Counted from the first letter of the stretch, positions 54,001-59,591 are shown. The stretch is DNA of 64,000 nucleotides from Scortum barcoo (GCA_023238725.1 CM041545.1:12369782-12433781); one strand, 5' to 3'. Numbers and translations: made by a program. Notes: generated from the sequence alone by a model not told the origin.

Positions 54001-56537
54001 GAGCGGTGCTTCAGTCAGCCGAATGTTAATGGGTCCTTGAATGCACCAACAAGAGGGATTTAAAGAAATACTTTTACATTTTGGTACATGTGCTTGTTCG
54101 CATTTTTACCGTGGAGGATATGAGAAGATTGATGCAAGTCTCATGTCTGTCCAGTGAATATAAAGATATTTAAGAAGACAGGAGGCATTTGGCTTGTTGT
54201 AACATAAAGAAGAACACAGCCACATAGGAGTCTCAGAGGTGAGCAACTGTTTCTCTGAAAGACAAATATCTCTTGGTGTTTGGAAATACCCAGAAGGTAG
54301 TTCAACAGTACAATCCCCAAAGACTCTTCAAACCATCTGGATGAAAAAAAAATCCATCTGCTGCACAATAGAAAAGATTTTTAACCTGTTTCTCAGGTTG
54401 CTCCTCCTTAAGGAAATTGGCTGGCTACCATATATATTTAGATTTTGAACCTTAAAAAGGTTAAAGGGTTTTTCTTTTATTGAACAGAGATGGTTGCAGG
54501 AGATTTCTGGAAATACCCTCAGAAATGTCACCAGGTGTTTTATCTTTCAGGGAAGCTTAGAGGCTTATAAGAGGCACCAACTGGAGTTGGGAAGCACGGA
54601 TGAAACAAATGAGATACAACATTTGAATTAGTGAGCTTTAGATGTGGTGGAAGCTGGATTTCTTCAGGTATTTTAACCTTTAGACATAGCCAGGCGAGCT
54701 GATTCCCTATGCTTCCTATCTTTATGTTCTGTAGAGCTAACCACGTGCAGGTTTATATTTATATTTACGGACAAACATGAGGGCGGCATCTATATTCTCA
54801 TCCGACTGTCGAATCAAATAAGCAGATTTACCAAAATGTTGAACTATTTATGTAATTTCAGAAATAGATATAACTCTGACAACAAAAAAAAAACATTGAA
54901 GATGACAAAATGTTCAGTGTCTGTGTGGAAACTCTATAAATAAAACAGTGTGCTAAAAAATACACGTGCATTTTTGTAACCGATGAGCTGAAACATACAC
55001 TTCTCATTAAGTGCCACACATTCCTCTCCCTTTATATGTGTCTTTTTTTTCTATTTTCCAACCTCTTCTCTCTTTATCTCTCGTTTCATGGCTTCTCTCG
55101 TCACCTACGTCCTTCCCTGTCTCGGACTTTACCTGTCCCTCTCTCTCCTTCTTCCATCCATCTCTTCCTCCTAGGTGACTCACAGTGTAAGCACATGTTC
55201 AAGATCCCCTTGTGCAACTTGGTGGGCCGCAGCATCGAGAGACCCCTCAAGTCCCCGCTGGTCAACAAGGTGCTGACGACGCCGGCGCCCTCCATGGTGG
55301 CCCTGACGCCCCTCATCTCCGCCACCCACTCGCTTTCCCTGTCCCGCATGGAGATCAAGGAGATAGCCAGCCGCACACGGAAAGAGCTGCTCGGTAAAAT
55401 AACAAATTTCCTCCTCGTGAAGACGTTATTGGAAATATGCATGTTAGCTTTGCTCACTGAGAGTGGGATGAGATGAATGAGAATACCTTCTCATTTCTGT
55501 ATGATAAATGTCTGTCTAATGGTAACAAGATCCACCTAACATCACCTCTAAATAACATTTTATATGTTAGATAATTACTTGGTTGGGAAGCAGTTGTGTC
55601 AAGAAATATTCCTCTACATAAACTTGCATGTAATTGTTTAGTTTTTAATTATTGACTTTTTAAGGCAATATTAGGGGGATGTTGTTACCTTCGGAAAGAA
55701 CCGGGCTTGCTGTTTTATATGCTTTCCAGTTTTTAAGCTAAGCTAAGCTAACAGGCTGCTAGTTGGAGATGTATGTGGTCTGGGTATCATCAGATAATCA
55801 GTAATTCATATGTAATTTGAAAAAAAAAAAATCTGTTCAAATCTGTTTCGAAACAAAAAATGAAAACACATGGTCCAATTTTGTTTTTTGCAAATTCCTA
55901 ATTTCTCTTTTGGGACAGACCGTAGAAAAGGTAGACAGACCAGAAGCAGAAGTGAAGTCATCATATTGTGAACTTTAAGTCTATAAAGTTATTGTGAAAT
56001 GGCGAATGATAATTTGGTAACACATCTGGACTTCTTCTGGACACATGAGACGACACTGTTTGGGTGTTTGGTAATTCTCTTCAAGAAATCTATTAAGTGT
56101 AATTCCCAAATGTCAAGCTATGCCATAAATTGTACATTTTCTGTTTCCTCATACCAACGTAGGCTTGACAGAGGAACCAAGTGGGAAGTCAGATAGCGGA
56201 ACAGTCAAACAGAGGAAGATGAGCAAGAAGAACGCTGAGGAAGAGCCCAAAGCACGAGCGCTGACGTCAACAAACAGCGACAGGTGACGGTGACGCGTTC
56301 AACAGCATCAGCACTCTTATATTTAACAATTGTTTACACGAGCTTGATTCATGTCTTTCTGTACACAACAGGTTAGCCTCAGAGTCCGTCGAAACAGAGC
56401 TGGACTTCCAGCTGCACTGTTCATCCAGTTCGGAGGCCGAGCCTGAGAAGGTGGTGCTGCGAGCGGAGAGCCCGCCTCTGGCCAGTGCGTTCGCCCTCTC
56501 CACATCCTTTGAAGAAGATGTCCTGGACCTAAAGTGA
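5532..56537 (+). CDS. garnl3: GARNL3 gene model, 31 coding exons, 1021 aa (spliced span)
   Basis: GTPase-activating Rap/Ran-GAP domain-like protein 3, a predicted GTPase activator for Rap-type small G proteins that also carries a citron-homology domain. The exons listed separately sum to 3066 nt and every junction preserves phase. The N-terminal region (residues about 1-130) leads into the Rap-GAP domain (roughly 130-400); exon 12 carries RHIGNDIVTIVF, matching the Rap1GAP catalytic asparagine-thumb motif, with N283 as the candidate catalytic residue. Residues 401-460 form a basic linker (NRRSFSDVLPESPKS). The CNH domain, a predicted beta-propeller for protein contacts, spans about 461-788. 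Residues 789-1021 are Ser- and charge-rich, end in EEDVLDLK and are probably disordered. Identification rests on recalled similarity to vertebrate GARNL3 across nearly all exons. All introns are GT-AG. No disabling change is seen in exons 3-31. Exon 1 and the exon 2 acceptor are the least certain parts. No neighbouring gene is visible in the window. Confidence 0.95.
9770..9900. repeat. dispersed repeat family B fragment
   Basis: Contains the recurring phrase 'cagacagttgctgagatat' followed by a 'ggaccacagtggtg' block. Diverged counterparts occur at 15285-15690, 25725-25925 and 35758-36200. It is a teleost interspersed repeat I cannot name. Confidence 0.55.
10119..10205. repeat. dispersed repeat family A fragment
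   Basis: 'aaagctcactaattaacac' leads to an 'actgtatgtgtgggattattttcttggcc'-like stretch that corresponds to internal sequence of the longer family A copy at 12704-13171. Confidence 0.55.
10877..10919 (+). CDS. garnl3: GARNL3 exon 2
   Basis: Encodes the completed Arg17 then RGDFSRKHYGSVEL (to residue 31), a stretch I recall from vertebrate GARNL3, and ends at CTG|GTGAGT. The acceptor after TGTGCAG at 10876 keeps frame with exon 1. A stronger-looking acceptor after TTGCAG at 10845 would add 31 nt and break that frame. The 3' boundary is secure and the 5' boundary is inferred. Confidence 0.75.
11339..11363 (+). repeat. (TG)n microsatellite
   Basis: Near-perfect TG run in intron 2. Confidence 0.95.
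11565..11628 (+). repeat. interrupted (TG)n microsatellite
   Basis: TG runs interrupted by TA, CG and GA steps over about 64 bp. Confidence 0.9.
12704..13171. mobile_element. repeat family A, near full-length MITE-like copy
   Basis: The left end ('ttgaacattttgtaaagttt', then 'gagagttagatgagaagat') is roughly inverted at the right end ('aactctcag', 'gcgaataagtgagat', 'ccaaaatgtcaaactatt'). The length of about 470 bp, terminal inversion and non-coding interior suit a non-autonomous DNA transposon. Related copies lie at 25436-25650, 34838-35332, 44815-44968, 54064-54850 and 55660-56130. Confidence 0.6.
14972..14999 (+). repeat. (CA)n microsatellite
   Basis: Uninterrupted CA run of about 28 bp. 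Confidence 0.95.
15285..15690. repeat. dispersed repeat family B, long copy
   Basis: Carries the family signature 'catttcatggcaatccatgg', 'gatatttcagtgtggacca' and 'aagtggtgggctgacca', matching the other family B copies in diverged form. Confidence 0.6.
15827..15871 (+). repeat. interrupted (TG)n microsatellite
   Basis: TG runs with GCGC and CACA interruptions. Confidence 0.9.
16473..16501 (+). repeat. (TG)n microsatellite
   Basis: TG run interrupted once by CA. Confidence 0.9.
16815..17160. repeat. dispersed repeat family E ('tttcacac' type)
   Basis: 'gggtgttttcacac' at the left recurs as 'gggtgctttcacacat' at about 17108, with 'ttggttcacacc' between. It resembles a common teleost interspersed repeat. 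Boundaries are approximate. Confidence 0.5.
17318..17500. repeat. dispersed repeat family D, copy 1
   Basis: 'gagctgaaaacatgaattga' and the 'aattaatcagccataatcgtc' stretch correspond in diverged form to the copy at 24408-24632. This is a frequent teleost repeat built around 'gattaatcgataat' motifs. Confidence 0.5.
20657..20679 (+). repeat. (CTT)n microsatellite
   Basis: About seven CTT units within a longer pyrimidine-rich tract (about 20600-20880) that also contains a run of nine or more C near 20787. Confidence 0.9.
21351..21372 (+). repeat. (TA)n microsatellite
   Basis: Short TA run following CTCT-rich sequence. Confidence 0.85.
24408..24632. repeat. dispersed repeat family D, copy 2
   Basis: The left end 'gagctgcaacatttagttta' and right end 'gttagattaatcgataatga' are roughly inverted with respect to each other, as expected for a small DNA-transposon derivative. 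Confidence 0.6.
25436..25650. repeat. repeat family A, partial copy
   Basis: Contains 'gagttagatgaaaagactga', 'cttagcttagcttagcat' and 'ctagattggctctgtctaaa', all shared in diverged form with other family A copies. Confidence 0.65.
25725..25925. repeat. dispersed repeat family B copy
   Basis: 'tttcatggcgatccatccgg', 'tagttgttgagatattttta' and 'ccaaagtggcggactgg' match the family B signature. It directly follows a family A fragment. Confidence 0.65.
26533..26607 (+). CDS. garnl3: GARNL3 exon 3
   Basis: Residues 32-56, beginning LISSDADGAIQRAGRF and ending GSSDE. Both boundaries are phase 0: acceptor CTCTCAG, donor GAG|GTACAT. Closely matches the vertebrate protein as remembered. Confidence 0.95.
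26608..27921 (+). other. GARNL3 intron 3
   Basis: About 1.3 kb. Its last 33 bases are a (TG)n tract and a short spacer before the acceptor. No gene is seen. Confidence 0.85.
27889..27913 (+). repeat. (TG)n tract abutting exon 4 acceptor
   Basis: About 12 TG units end 8 bases before the first base of exon 4, occupying the place of the normal polypyrimidine tract. Confidence 0.95.
27922..28021 (+). CDS. garnl3: GARNL3 exon 4
   Basis: Residues 57-90 (first base of codon 90), TSDYTPGTWRRTDVH to FFKYFLGK. Acceptor ACAAACAG, donor AAAG|GTCAGT. 100 nt, so skipping would shift the frame. N-terminal region ahead of the Rap-GAP domain. Confidence 0.93.
28022..29683 (+). other. GARNL3 intron 4
   Basis: About 1.7 kb without a recognised gene or mobile element. 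Parts (about 28240-28960) are less AT-rich and less repetitive than most introns here. Confidence 0.8.
29684..29802 (+). CDS. garnl3: GARNL3 exon 5
   Basis: Residues 90-129, VHQNYVGTDAEKNPFYLS to AILWRKS. Acceptor TTCTCAG, donor TCG|GTGAGT. Nearly identical to remembered vertebrate GARNL3. Confidence 0.97.
30293..30491 (+). repeat. Tc1 left terminal inverted repeat with internal direct repeat
   Basis: Inverted counterpart of the right arm. The outer and inner copies of the AAATAAGTATTTGAT motif are likely transposase-binding sites, inferred from IR/DR family elements. Confidence 0.9.
30662..31634 (+). pseudogene. Tc1-like transposase pseudogene
   Basis: Starts MSKNKELSKDTRDKIVDL, typical of fish Tc1 transposases: N-terminal paired-like DNA-binding region, then a DDE catalytic domain. 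Recognisable catalytic blocks are WSDETKIELF (from 31124), QHDND (about 31400) and SPDLNPIENLW (about 31490). The reading frame is broken: stop at 30752-30754, frame changes before 30820 and near 31030, a TGA at 31286-31288, a one-base insertion near 31437, and a premature end after ICVEEWAKIPAALCANV. At least three reading frames are needed to follow the protein, so no functional enzyme is made. Confidence 0.93.
31715..31906 (-). repeat. Tc1 right terminal inverted repeat
   Basis: Read on the minus strand it begins CAGTGGGGAAAATAAGTA and tracks the left arm for about 190 bp with few differences. Its inner direct repeat is more degraded. Confidence 0.9.
32883..32947 (+). CDS. garnl3: GARNL3 exon 6
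   Basis: Residues 130-151, GTLKISLPYSPTKTLSVK, ending with two bases of codon 151. Acceptor GCTCAG, donor AAG|GTGAGA. Start of the Rap-GAP region. Confidence 0.96.
32948..34005 (+). other. GARNL3 intron 6
   Basis: About 1.06 kb. AT-rich, with no recognised gene or clear mobile element. Confidence 0.8.
34006..34069 (+). CDS. garnl3: GARNL3 exon 7
   Basis: Residues 151-172, (S)AMNMDRFEKGPREILNPE to IQK. Acceptor TTGCAG, donor AAG|GTGAGA. Confidence 0.96.
34220..34246 (+). CDS. garnl3: GARNL3 exon 8 (27-nt microexon)
   Basis: Residues 173-181, DLLVLEEQE. Phase 0 at both ends, acceptor CTCTCAG, donor GAG|GTATGG. Frame-neutral, and the same peptide is present in vertebrate GARNL3 as remembered. 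Confidence 0.93.
34247..34710 (+). other. GARNL3 intron 8
   Basis: 464 bp, AT-rich, no gene. An acceptor-like TTGCAG at 34405-34410 is followed by an early stop and is not used in this model. Confidence 0.85.
34711..34786 (+). CDS. garnl3: GARNL3 exon 9
   Basis: Residues 182-207, GSVNFKFGVLYAKDGQLT to EMFSN, inside the Rap-GAP domain. Acceptor TTTGTAG, donor ATG|GTAAAT. Confidence 0.96.
34838..35332. mobile_element. repeat family A copy filling intron 9
   Basis: Contains 'cagcagccggttagtttagc', 'agactagaaatgggg' and, toward the right, 'agcttcatatttagtgtaca' with the inverted end 'ccccaaaatgaca'. It occupies about 85 percent of the 583-bp intron between exons 9 and 10. Ends are approximate. 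Confidence 0.65.
35370..35468 (+). CDS. garnl3: GARNL3 exon 10
   Basis: Residues 207-240, ESGSESFDKFLNLLGDSI to YRGGLDTK, core Rap-GAP domain. Acceptor TGTTTCAG, donor AAGA|GTAAGA. Confidence 0.97.
35575..35678 (+). CDS. garnl3: GARNL3 exon 11
   Basis: Residues 240-274, NDTTGIKSIYTVYQGHEL to YSKENKQQ. The HVSTMLPYS segment is characteristic of Rap-GAP domains. Acceptor CCTGCAG, donor CAG|GTGGGT. Confidence 0.97.
35758..36200. repeat. dispersed repeat family B copy
   Basis: 'caaccactggatggagtacc', 'catgaaatattgtacagaca' and 'tctcaacaaccattagatgg' are inverted relatives of phrases in the other family B copies. Confidence 0.6.
36985..37240. repeat. dispersed repeat family C, copy 2
   Basis: 'aatcatcaccaaactctgca', 'gttagcaactagctgcagca' and 'ttcagcagcaaaataggcag' correspond to blocks at 3570-4000 and 48110-48445. 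Confidence 0.6.
37406..37514 (+). CDS. garnl3: GARNL3 exon 12 (Rap-GAP catalytic asparagine exon)
   Basis: Residues 275-311, VERKRHIGNDIVTIVFQE to IRSHFT plus one base. GND matches the catalytic asparagine-thumb motif of Rap1GAP-type proteins, with N283 the candidate residue. Acceptor TGGCAG. The donor ACCC|GTATCC is weak but is required to join in frame to exon 13 (HIFALVRYN). Confidence 0.95.
37660..37705 (+). CDS. garnl3: GARNL3 exon 13
   Basis: 46 nt, residues 311-326, HIFALVRYNSHNDSY with two bases of Arg326. Acceptor TTTCCAG, donor CAG|GTGAGT. Matches vertebrate IFALVRYN. Confidence 0.93.
37878..37984 (+). CDS. garnl3: GARNL3 exon 14
   Basis: Residues 326-362, RLKIFSEESVPLFGPPLP to EFRDFLLVK. 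Acceptor TTCGCAG, donor AAT|GTAAGA. Late Rap-GAP domain. Confidence 0.97.
38066..38181 (+). CDS. garnl3: GARNL3 exon 15
   Basis: Residues 362-400, LINGEKATLETPTFAQKR to LMPDLHK. Acceptor CCTGCAG, donor AAG|GTACAG. End of the Rap-GAP domain. Confidence 0.97.
38182..38676 (+). other. GARNL3 intron 15
   Basis: 495 bp, pyrimidine-rich in its middle, with a TG microsatellite at 38584-38618 about 60 bp before the acceptor. No gene. Confidence 0.85.
38584..38618 (+). repeat. (TG)n microsatellite
   Basis: TG run with one CT interruption in intron 15. Confidence 0.95.
38677..38781 (+). CDS. garnl3: GARNL3 exon 16
   Basis: Residues 401-435, NMLNRRSFSDVLPESPKS to EFVRIGQ. RRSFSD is a plausible basophilic-kinase site (inference). 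Acceptor CCCCAG, donor CAG|GTAATA. Basic linker between the Rap-GAP and CNH domains. Confidence 0.97.
39154..39199 (+). other. exon-like segment in intron 16, not in main model
   Basis: Flanked by ATTCAG and CAAG|GTAATA, with an open frame FLKDSLQNMPTAAEQ that follows directly from RIGQ of exon 16. Its 46 nt would break the frame of exon 17 if included alone, so it is either a chance splice-site pair or a minor alternative exon. Confidence 0.25.
41622..42365. repeat. broken dispersed repeat ('acttaagtac' type)
   Basis: The left part 'agtacatttactcaagtgct' with 'tctgacagctgtagttcctg' and a right part 'attttgaatgcaggacttgt' are recognisable ends of a very common teleost interspersed repeat. 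The middle is not recognised and may be an insertion or decayed sequence. Confidence 0.55.
42435..42509 (+). CDS. garnl3: GARNL3 exon 17
   Basis: Residues 436-460, ALKLKTIVRGDAPTSLVT to LCRKE. Phase 0 at both ends, acceptor TCTTTAG, donor GAG|GTGAGA. Confidence 0.96.
42785..42899 (+). CDS. garnl3: GARNL3 exon 18
   Basis: Residues 461-499, PWESQPFCSTFPYEIVCA to GVMLLD, first strands of the CNH domain. Acceptor GCTGCAG, donor ATG|GTGAGG. Confidence 0.96.
43039..43065 (+). CDS. garnl3: GARNL3 exon 19 (27-nt microexon)
   Basis: Residues 499-508, GPDPALPNA, entered and left in phase 1. Acceptor GTTTCAG, donor CCG|GTGAGT. Frame-neutral. The peptide appears longer than the corresponding mammalian loop as I remember it. 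Confidence 0.85.
43192..43296 (+). CDS. garnl3: GARNL3 exon 20
   Basis: Residues 508-543, EAQVLPPVQVFDKTMVVK to LLITRADK, CNH domain. Acceptor GTTTCAG, donor AAG|GTAGGC. Confidence 0.96.
43297..44071 (+). other. GARNL3 intron 20
   Basis: 775 bp with a TG microsatellite at 43603-43624. No gene. Confidence 0.85.
43603..43624 (+). repeat. (TG)n microsatellite
   Basis: Uninterrupted TG run of about 22 bp. Confidence 0.95.
44072..44188 (+). CDS. garnl3: GARNL3 exon 21
   Basis: Residues 543-582, GKDARLYVFRLSTLKRGL to ENKLEKTK, CNH domain. Acceptor TTTCCAG, donor AAG|GTACGA. Confidence 0.97.
44189..45426 (+). other. GARNL3 intron 21
   Basis: About 1.24 kb with a short palindromic family A derivative at 44815-44968. 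No gene. Confidence 0.8.
44815..44968. mobile_element. short fold-back derivative of repeat family A
   Basis: 'gagagttagatgagatgaga' with 'ttgatacca' on the left is inverted as 'tggtatcgaccccttaatct' with 'aactctc' on the right, giving a hairpin of about 120 bp. It ends in 'caaattgtcaaactattc' like other family A termini. Confidence 0.65.
45427..45593 (+). CDS. garnl3: GARNL3 exon 22
   Basis: Residues 582-637, GCHLYSINTHHGSELRIV to VEEFQYIR, CNH domain. Acceptor GTCCCAG, donor CGG|GTACAA. Confidence 0.97.
45594..46616 (+). other. GARNL3 intron 22
   Basis: About 1.02 kb with an inverted pair of retroposon-tail-like sequences at 45955-46108. No gene. Confidence 0.8.
45955..46108. repeat. inverted retroposon-tail-like segment
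   Basis: 'aacaactttattaatcacac' near the left is inverted as 'gtgggactaataaagactta' near the right. Such 'tttattaatcc' ends are common at the termini of teleost retroposon-derived repeats. The class is not certain. Confidence 0.5.
46617..46775 (+). CDS. garnl3: GARNL3 exon 23
   Basis: Residues 638-690, EICLCDPPVVMALVDGPT to LHHVDANR, CNH domain. Acceptor CCATTAG, donor AGG|GTGAGG. Confidence 0.97.
46776..47222 (+). other. GARNL3 intron 23
   Basis: 447 bp, no gene or element recognised. Confidence 0.85.
47223..47289 (+). CDS. garnl3: GARNL3 exon 24
   Basis: Residues 691-713, VNFVAAIDVYEDGEAGLL to LCYN, CNH domain. Acceptor CCTGCAG, donor ACT|GTGAGT. Confidence 0.97.
47290..47630 (+). other. 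GARNL3 intron 24
   Basis: 341 bp, nothing recognised. Confidence 0.85.
47631..47738 (+). CDS. garnl3: GARNL3 exon 25
   Basis: Residues 713-749, YICYYKKVCPFNGSTPMI to WNQMPNAI, CNH domain. Acceptor CTTACAG, donor TTG|GTAGGT. Confidence 0.96.
47743..47756 (+). promoter_or_regulatory. RFX X-box-like motif 1
   Basis: GTTACCACGGCAAC fits the RFX consensus of GTNRCC and RGYAAC half-sites two bases apart. Binding is inferred only. Confidence 0.4.
47799..47812 (+). promoter_or_regulatory. RFX X-box-like motif 2
   Basis: GTCACCATGGAAAC has one perfect and one near half-site, 56 bp from motif 1 in the same orientation. Confidence 0.35.
48110..48445. repeat. dispersed repeat family C, copy 3
   Basis: 'agaatcatcacaaactctgc' and 'gctaaaaaggagaatgaata' match family C blocks elsewhere in the window. 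Confidence 0.6.
49021..49139 (+). CDS. garnl3: GARNL3 exon 26
   Basis: Residues 749-788, VCAFPYILAFTTDSIEIR to LQLVASR, end of the CNH domain. Long T tract then GTTGCAG acceptor, donor CGG|GTCAGT. Confidence 0.97.
49140..49552 (+). other. GARNL3 intron 26
   Basis: 413 bp. A 'tcaatctttattactctggg' stretch near 49354 resembles retroposon tails seen elsewhere. No gene. Confidence 0.75.
49553..49688 (+). CDS. garnl3: GARNL3 exon 27
   Basis: Residues 789-834, SDIYFVSSAPVSSASNCS to FPSPLGD, Ser/Thr/Pro-rich start of the C-terminal tail. Acceptor GCACAG, donor ATG|GTAAGC. Confidence 0.95.
49689..51991 (+). other. GARNL3 intron 27
   Basis: About 2.3 kb. AT-rich in the first half with poly-A stretches near 50350-50510, more complex sequence around 51200-51800. 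No gene seen. Confidence 0.8.
51992..52051 (+). CDS. garnl3: GARNL3 exon 28 (60-nt cassette-type exon)
   Basis: Residues 834-854, DSIRIPYGTKLSLYMSKD then AE. Acceptor GTTCAG, donor AAG|GTACTG. Entry and exit are both phase 1, so exons 27 and 29 also join in frame without it. I do not recall this peptide from mammalian GARNL3, so it may be alternatively spliced. Confidence 0.8.
52264..52680 (+). repeat. purine-rich low-complexity tract with poly-G
   Basis: The plus strand is strongly G/A-biased in most of this stretch, including 13 consecutive G at 52289-52301 and many GGGAGA/GAAAAA blocks. It is broken by mixed sequence at about 52520-52600. Confidence 0.85.
53901..54049. mobile_element. MITE-like inverted-repeat element
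   Basis: TTGGTGCATTCAAGGA at 53901-53916 is perfectly inverted at 54034-54049, and an inner 'cacattcggct' / 'agccgaatgtt' pair is also inverted. 149 bp with no coding potential. No clear target-site duplication. Confidence 0.7.
54064..54850. mobile_element. repeat family A copy, apparently split
   Basis: Left-end features ('tacttttacattttggtaca', 'gatatgagaagattgatgca') lie at 54064-54150. Right-end features ('caaacatgagggcggcatct', 'accaaaatgttgaactattt') lie at 54650-54850. About 500 bp of unrelated sequence lies between. Confidence 0.5.
55175..55393 (+). CDS. garnl3: GARNL3 exon 29
   Basis: Residues 854-927, GDSQCKHMFKIPLCNLVG to SRTRKELL. Contains NLVGRSIERPLKSPL and LSLSRMEIKEIASRTR, conserved in vertebrate GARNL3. 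Largest exon, unusually GC-rich. Acceptor TCCTAG, donor TCG|GTAAAA. Confidence 0.97.
55394..56162 (+). other. GARNL3 intron 29
   Basis: 769 bp, much of it a decayed family A copy (55660-56130). No gene. Confidence 0.75.
55660..56130. repeat. repeat family A, decayed copy
   Basis: 'aagctaagctaagctaacag' and 'gctgctagttggagatgta' are inverse to the 'ttagcttagcttagcat' block of other copies. The right end 'attcccaaatgtcaagctat' resembles the family terminus. Confidence 0.55.
56163..56283 (+). CDS. garnl3: GARNL3 exon 30
   Basis: Residues 927-967, GLTEEPSGKSDSGTVKQR to STNSDR. Lys/Arg/Ser-rich tail with KQRKMSKKN. Acceptor AACGTAG, donor CAG|GTGACG. Confidence 0.94.
56372..56537 (+). CDS. garnl3: GARNL3 exon 31 (terminal coding exon)
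   Basis: Residues 967-1021, RLASESVETELDFQLHCS to SFEEDVLDLK, then TGA at 56535-56537. Acidic C-terminus resembling the end of mammalian GARNL3. Acceptor ACAACAG. Confidence 0.95.
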
Positions 56538-59500
56538 AGACAATCCCATCTGCACACCCACTCCTGTACTGTCACCAACATTTTAACGTTTTGTTTTGCT
56601 TTTAATTTGTTTGTCTGATTCCTTTTTCCGTCGTCCTTATGTTGTTTATATCCCTGTATCTTTGGTCTCCCCATTCATCGGACGAGATGGGTGCAGTGGG
56701 AGTTAGAAGACGTGTCTGTGTGTGTGTTTGTTTTCACGAGCAGCTCCCTCAGCCACTCCGCGTTGGGTGTTTGCGTTGCCCCGCAGCAAATAACCCAAAG
56801 AGGCGATGAGGTTGTGCAAGATGCCGTGGTTTACTCAGAGTACTGCAACAGCCTTGAGATAACGGTTTGATCCCAAACCACAAACTGAATGTAAATCTGC
56901 GCACCGAGGCACGACAAAAAATCTCATTCACAATGCCCTCTGAATTTGCTAGAGCTTGATATGTGTTGTATATTATGTGATTATTTCCAGTCCACTTTCA
57001 AATGTTGTATATATGCATATGTATGTGTACATCTGTTTATACATGACAATGCATACACAGTGACAGGCGTGTATGCCCGTCATGCCTGTGATGCATATTT
57101 ATAGATATATTATAAAAATCCATTTTATGCCCATATTTAGTAAAAGTATGATGTTTTATGCTCTCTGCACATATTAGTCCTTATTCCTCTCTTTATTCAC
57201 AGTATACAGGTAGACAGGGCTGGAGGCAAAGTCTCCCACAAGTGCCATTTCCCAGCATCCTTCACTGAACTACACCTCTAACAGCCACCATATTCTGGTG
57301 TCTGCAAGTAGCAGCCATGATTGTAGTCCACGTTAGATTACTATGGTGGCCCACAGCTCAGTTTAGATAAATTCACCTACTGGAGGCACTCTCTAAAAGC
57401 CACATGCACTCAGCATTTTACCCCAAAAGAATGAGCCGACCTTAAATCTGCATGACCTGCCTTTGCTACAAGTATTATGTCTTATGCGGCAGTAATAGCT
57501 TCTTTGGAAACCACAAGGCAAGGCGACATCATATAAAACATAGCAGCATAAAGCAAACCAAGAGTCGAAACATCAGAGCCCGTGGACAAAATGTGCAATG
57601 TGTGACGCAATGGCCCGAGGTGCAATGGTACAGCACGGGAATTACGGACAAATGTAGGATAAAAATTGAAGTTGAAATACGATATATTACCAAAAACTAA
57701 AATTAGCAAAGCAACATTTTGTGGAAAATGCATAAAAACAATGTCATGGTCCCAATTATTGAAAAATGTATGTACTTTATTGTTTATATGGCACAATAAT
57801 CCATTTAAAAAACACACCCAAATAAAATTAATAATAAGAGAAAACTATGACTAAAGAAACCGGCGTGCATAAAAATCATAATAATAAAAGAAATAACCCT
57901 GTTAGGTTTTCAACACTCACTTGGAGTAACTACTTTTAAATTCAATGAAGATCAGGAATGAAAACATCAGTAGCTAAGATTTAAAATCATAGAAAACAGA
58001 GCCCAAAGGTGGTTGTCATACCGCATGTCCACTAAAAGACTAATAGCTGACTTATAGCTATTACACCTGGTCCAGGGGTGCAGATGTGAATTATGGGCCA
58101 ATTCACCAGAAAGTATATTGACATTGACATTGAGACTATTATTCTTTCAATTTGAGCCCAATTCTGTTTCAAACTCTAACAGTATGAACTCAGAGGAGTA
58201 CTACAGTGATTTAGTATCGCACTTCCATAAAGCCCAAGGTAGAGAAATAATAGATCCTACATTTCCCATAATGCAGCTCGGTAGCATCTTTCATTAGACC
58301 CCCCCTCTGCCTTTTTAAACGTCCATTCTTCCAAACCCCACATCTCCAGTTTGTAAAACAGGCCTTCTGTTAAAAGAAAAGAATGCTGTGTTTCTGTCAT
58401 GCAGGGGTTTCTGATTTGTAAATGGCGTTCATGTCACCCTGAAAGTTTTAACTACAACCAGGAAACTATATATATGATTACACCCTAATTTGATAGATGT
58501 GGTGTTTTATTGTCAGTGCATGGTATTTTAATCATCACGCAACTTGATGACGTGAGTCCTCAGAAGTTGTTAACATAGGAATCTTTCTCATCTCTACCAT
58601 CCATCCAATATCACATTGACAGTAAATATCTCAAACCCAAAAAAGTTCCCTCCCTTTATTTTTACAGGCTGAGAATGAGGATCTTTTTTTCCTCTATTTA
58701 TCTTCTTCAACTTCATCCTACTCCCAAAATTCCCACTCTTCATGCATAATTTTTTCATTAAAACATAGATAATGTCATGCTCTTTTGAGCAATGTAACTA
58801 TTTAGGCAAATGGGCTTATACATTTTGCAGCATGAGCCTCAAAGTGACAGGAGGGCTGTGCAACTGTCCCATTGACTCCAGTATTAACTTGAACCAGAGC
58901 AGTTTTTTTAATTTACCTAGCTCTACTTCCCATATTTTTAAAAACAGGAATGCATAATTTACAGCAATGCGTTCAGCAGACTCCCCACGCTTTCACAATG
59001 TAAACATTTAGGTCATAGGAATTGTGTTATTTTAATAAACTAGGCTTTGAGTTTTTATTGTGACTGACTGATTAGACTGCTTATCTCATCACAGTGGCTT
59101 TGTTACAGATAAGCTCCTATTTCAACTCATTTCATGGCTCTCTGCCTCTCATGTGAATTTCTAGTAATGCACCTGTCTAACACACACACACACCTATGTC
59201 CACATACACTTTAGGAGAAATACACGCATGCATATATGTTTAAATGTATAAAAAACACTTGACTGACGTGTGTGTAACTGCTGCCACATATTGTATCTCA
59301 CAGAAGGCAGATTTTAATGATGGCAGTAACACATAGACACACACAAGCAGTTCATCAGGACACCAGTTTTGCCCCTCTTCAAACTAAGACACTTAAATTC
59401 TCGATAGACTTAGGCTCATTTAAGCCCAGATACTAAAACTCTCATTTCCCAACCATCCATCAAGCAATTCCGTTCAGCTCCCAGCTACACATGAAGCAAT

Positions 59501-59544
59501 ACAGCTCAGTGTCATCTTCTCAGCGCCCAGAAATACCACAAGGC

Positions 59545-59591
59545 GTATGTATATGTATATGTATGTGTGTGTGTATATATATATATATATG
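59545..59591 (+). repeat. (TATG)n/(TG)n/(TA)n compound microsatellite
   Basis: TATG steps lead to TG and then TA runs. Confidence 0.9.

Larger units (their letters stand above)
52052..55174 (+). other. GARNL3 intron 28
   Basis: About 3.1 kb with a purine-rich tract (52264-52680), a 149-bp inverted-repeat element (53901-54049) and a split family A copy (54064-54850). No gene. Confidence 0.8.
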
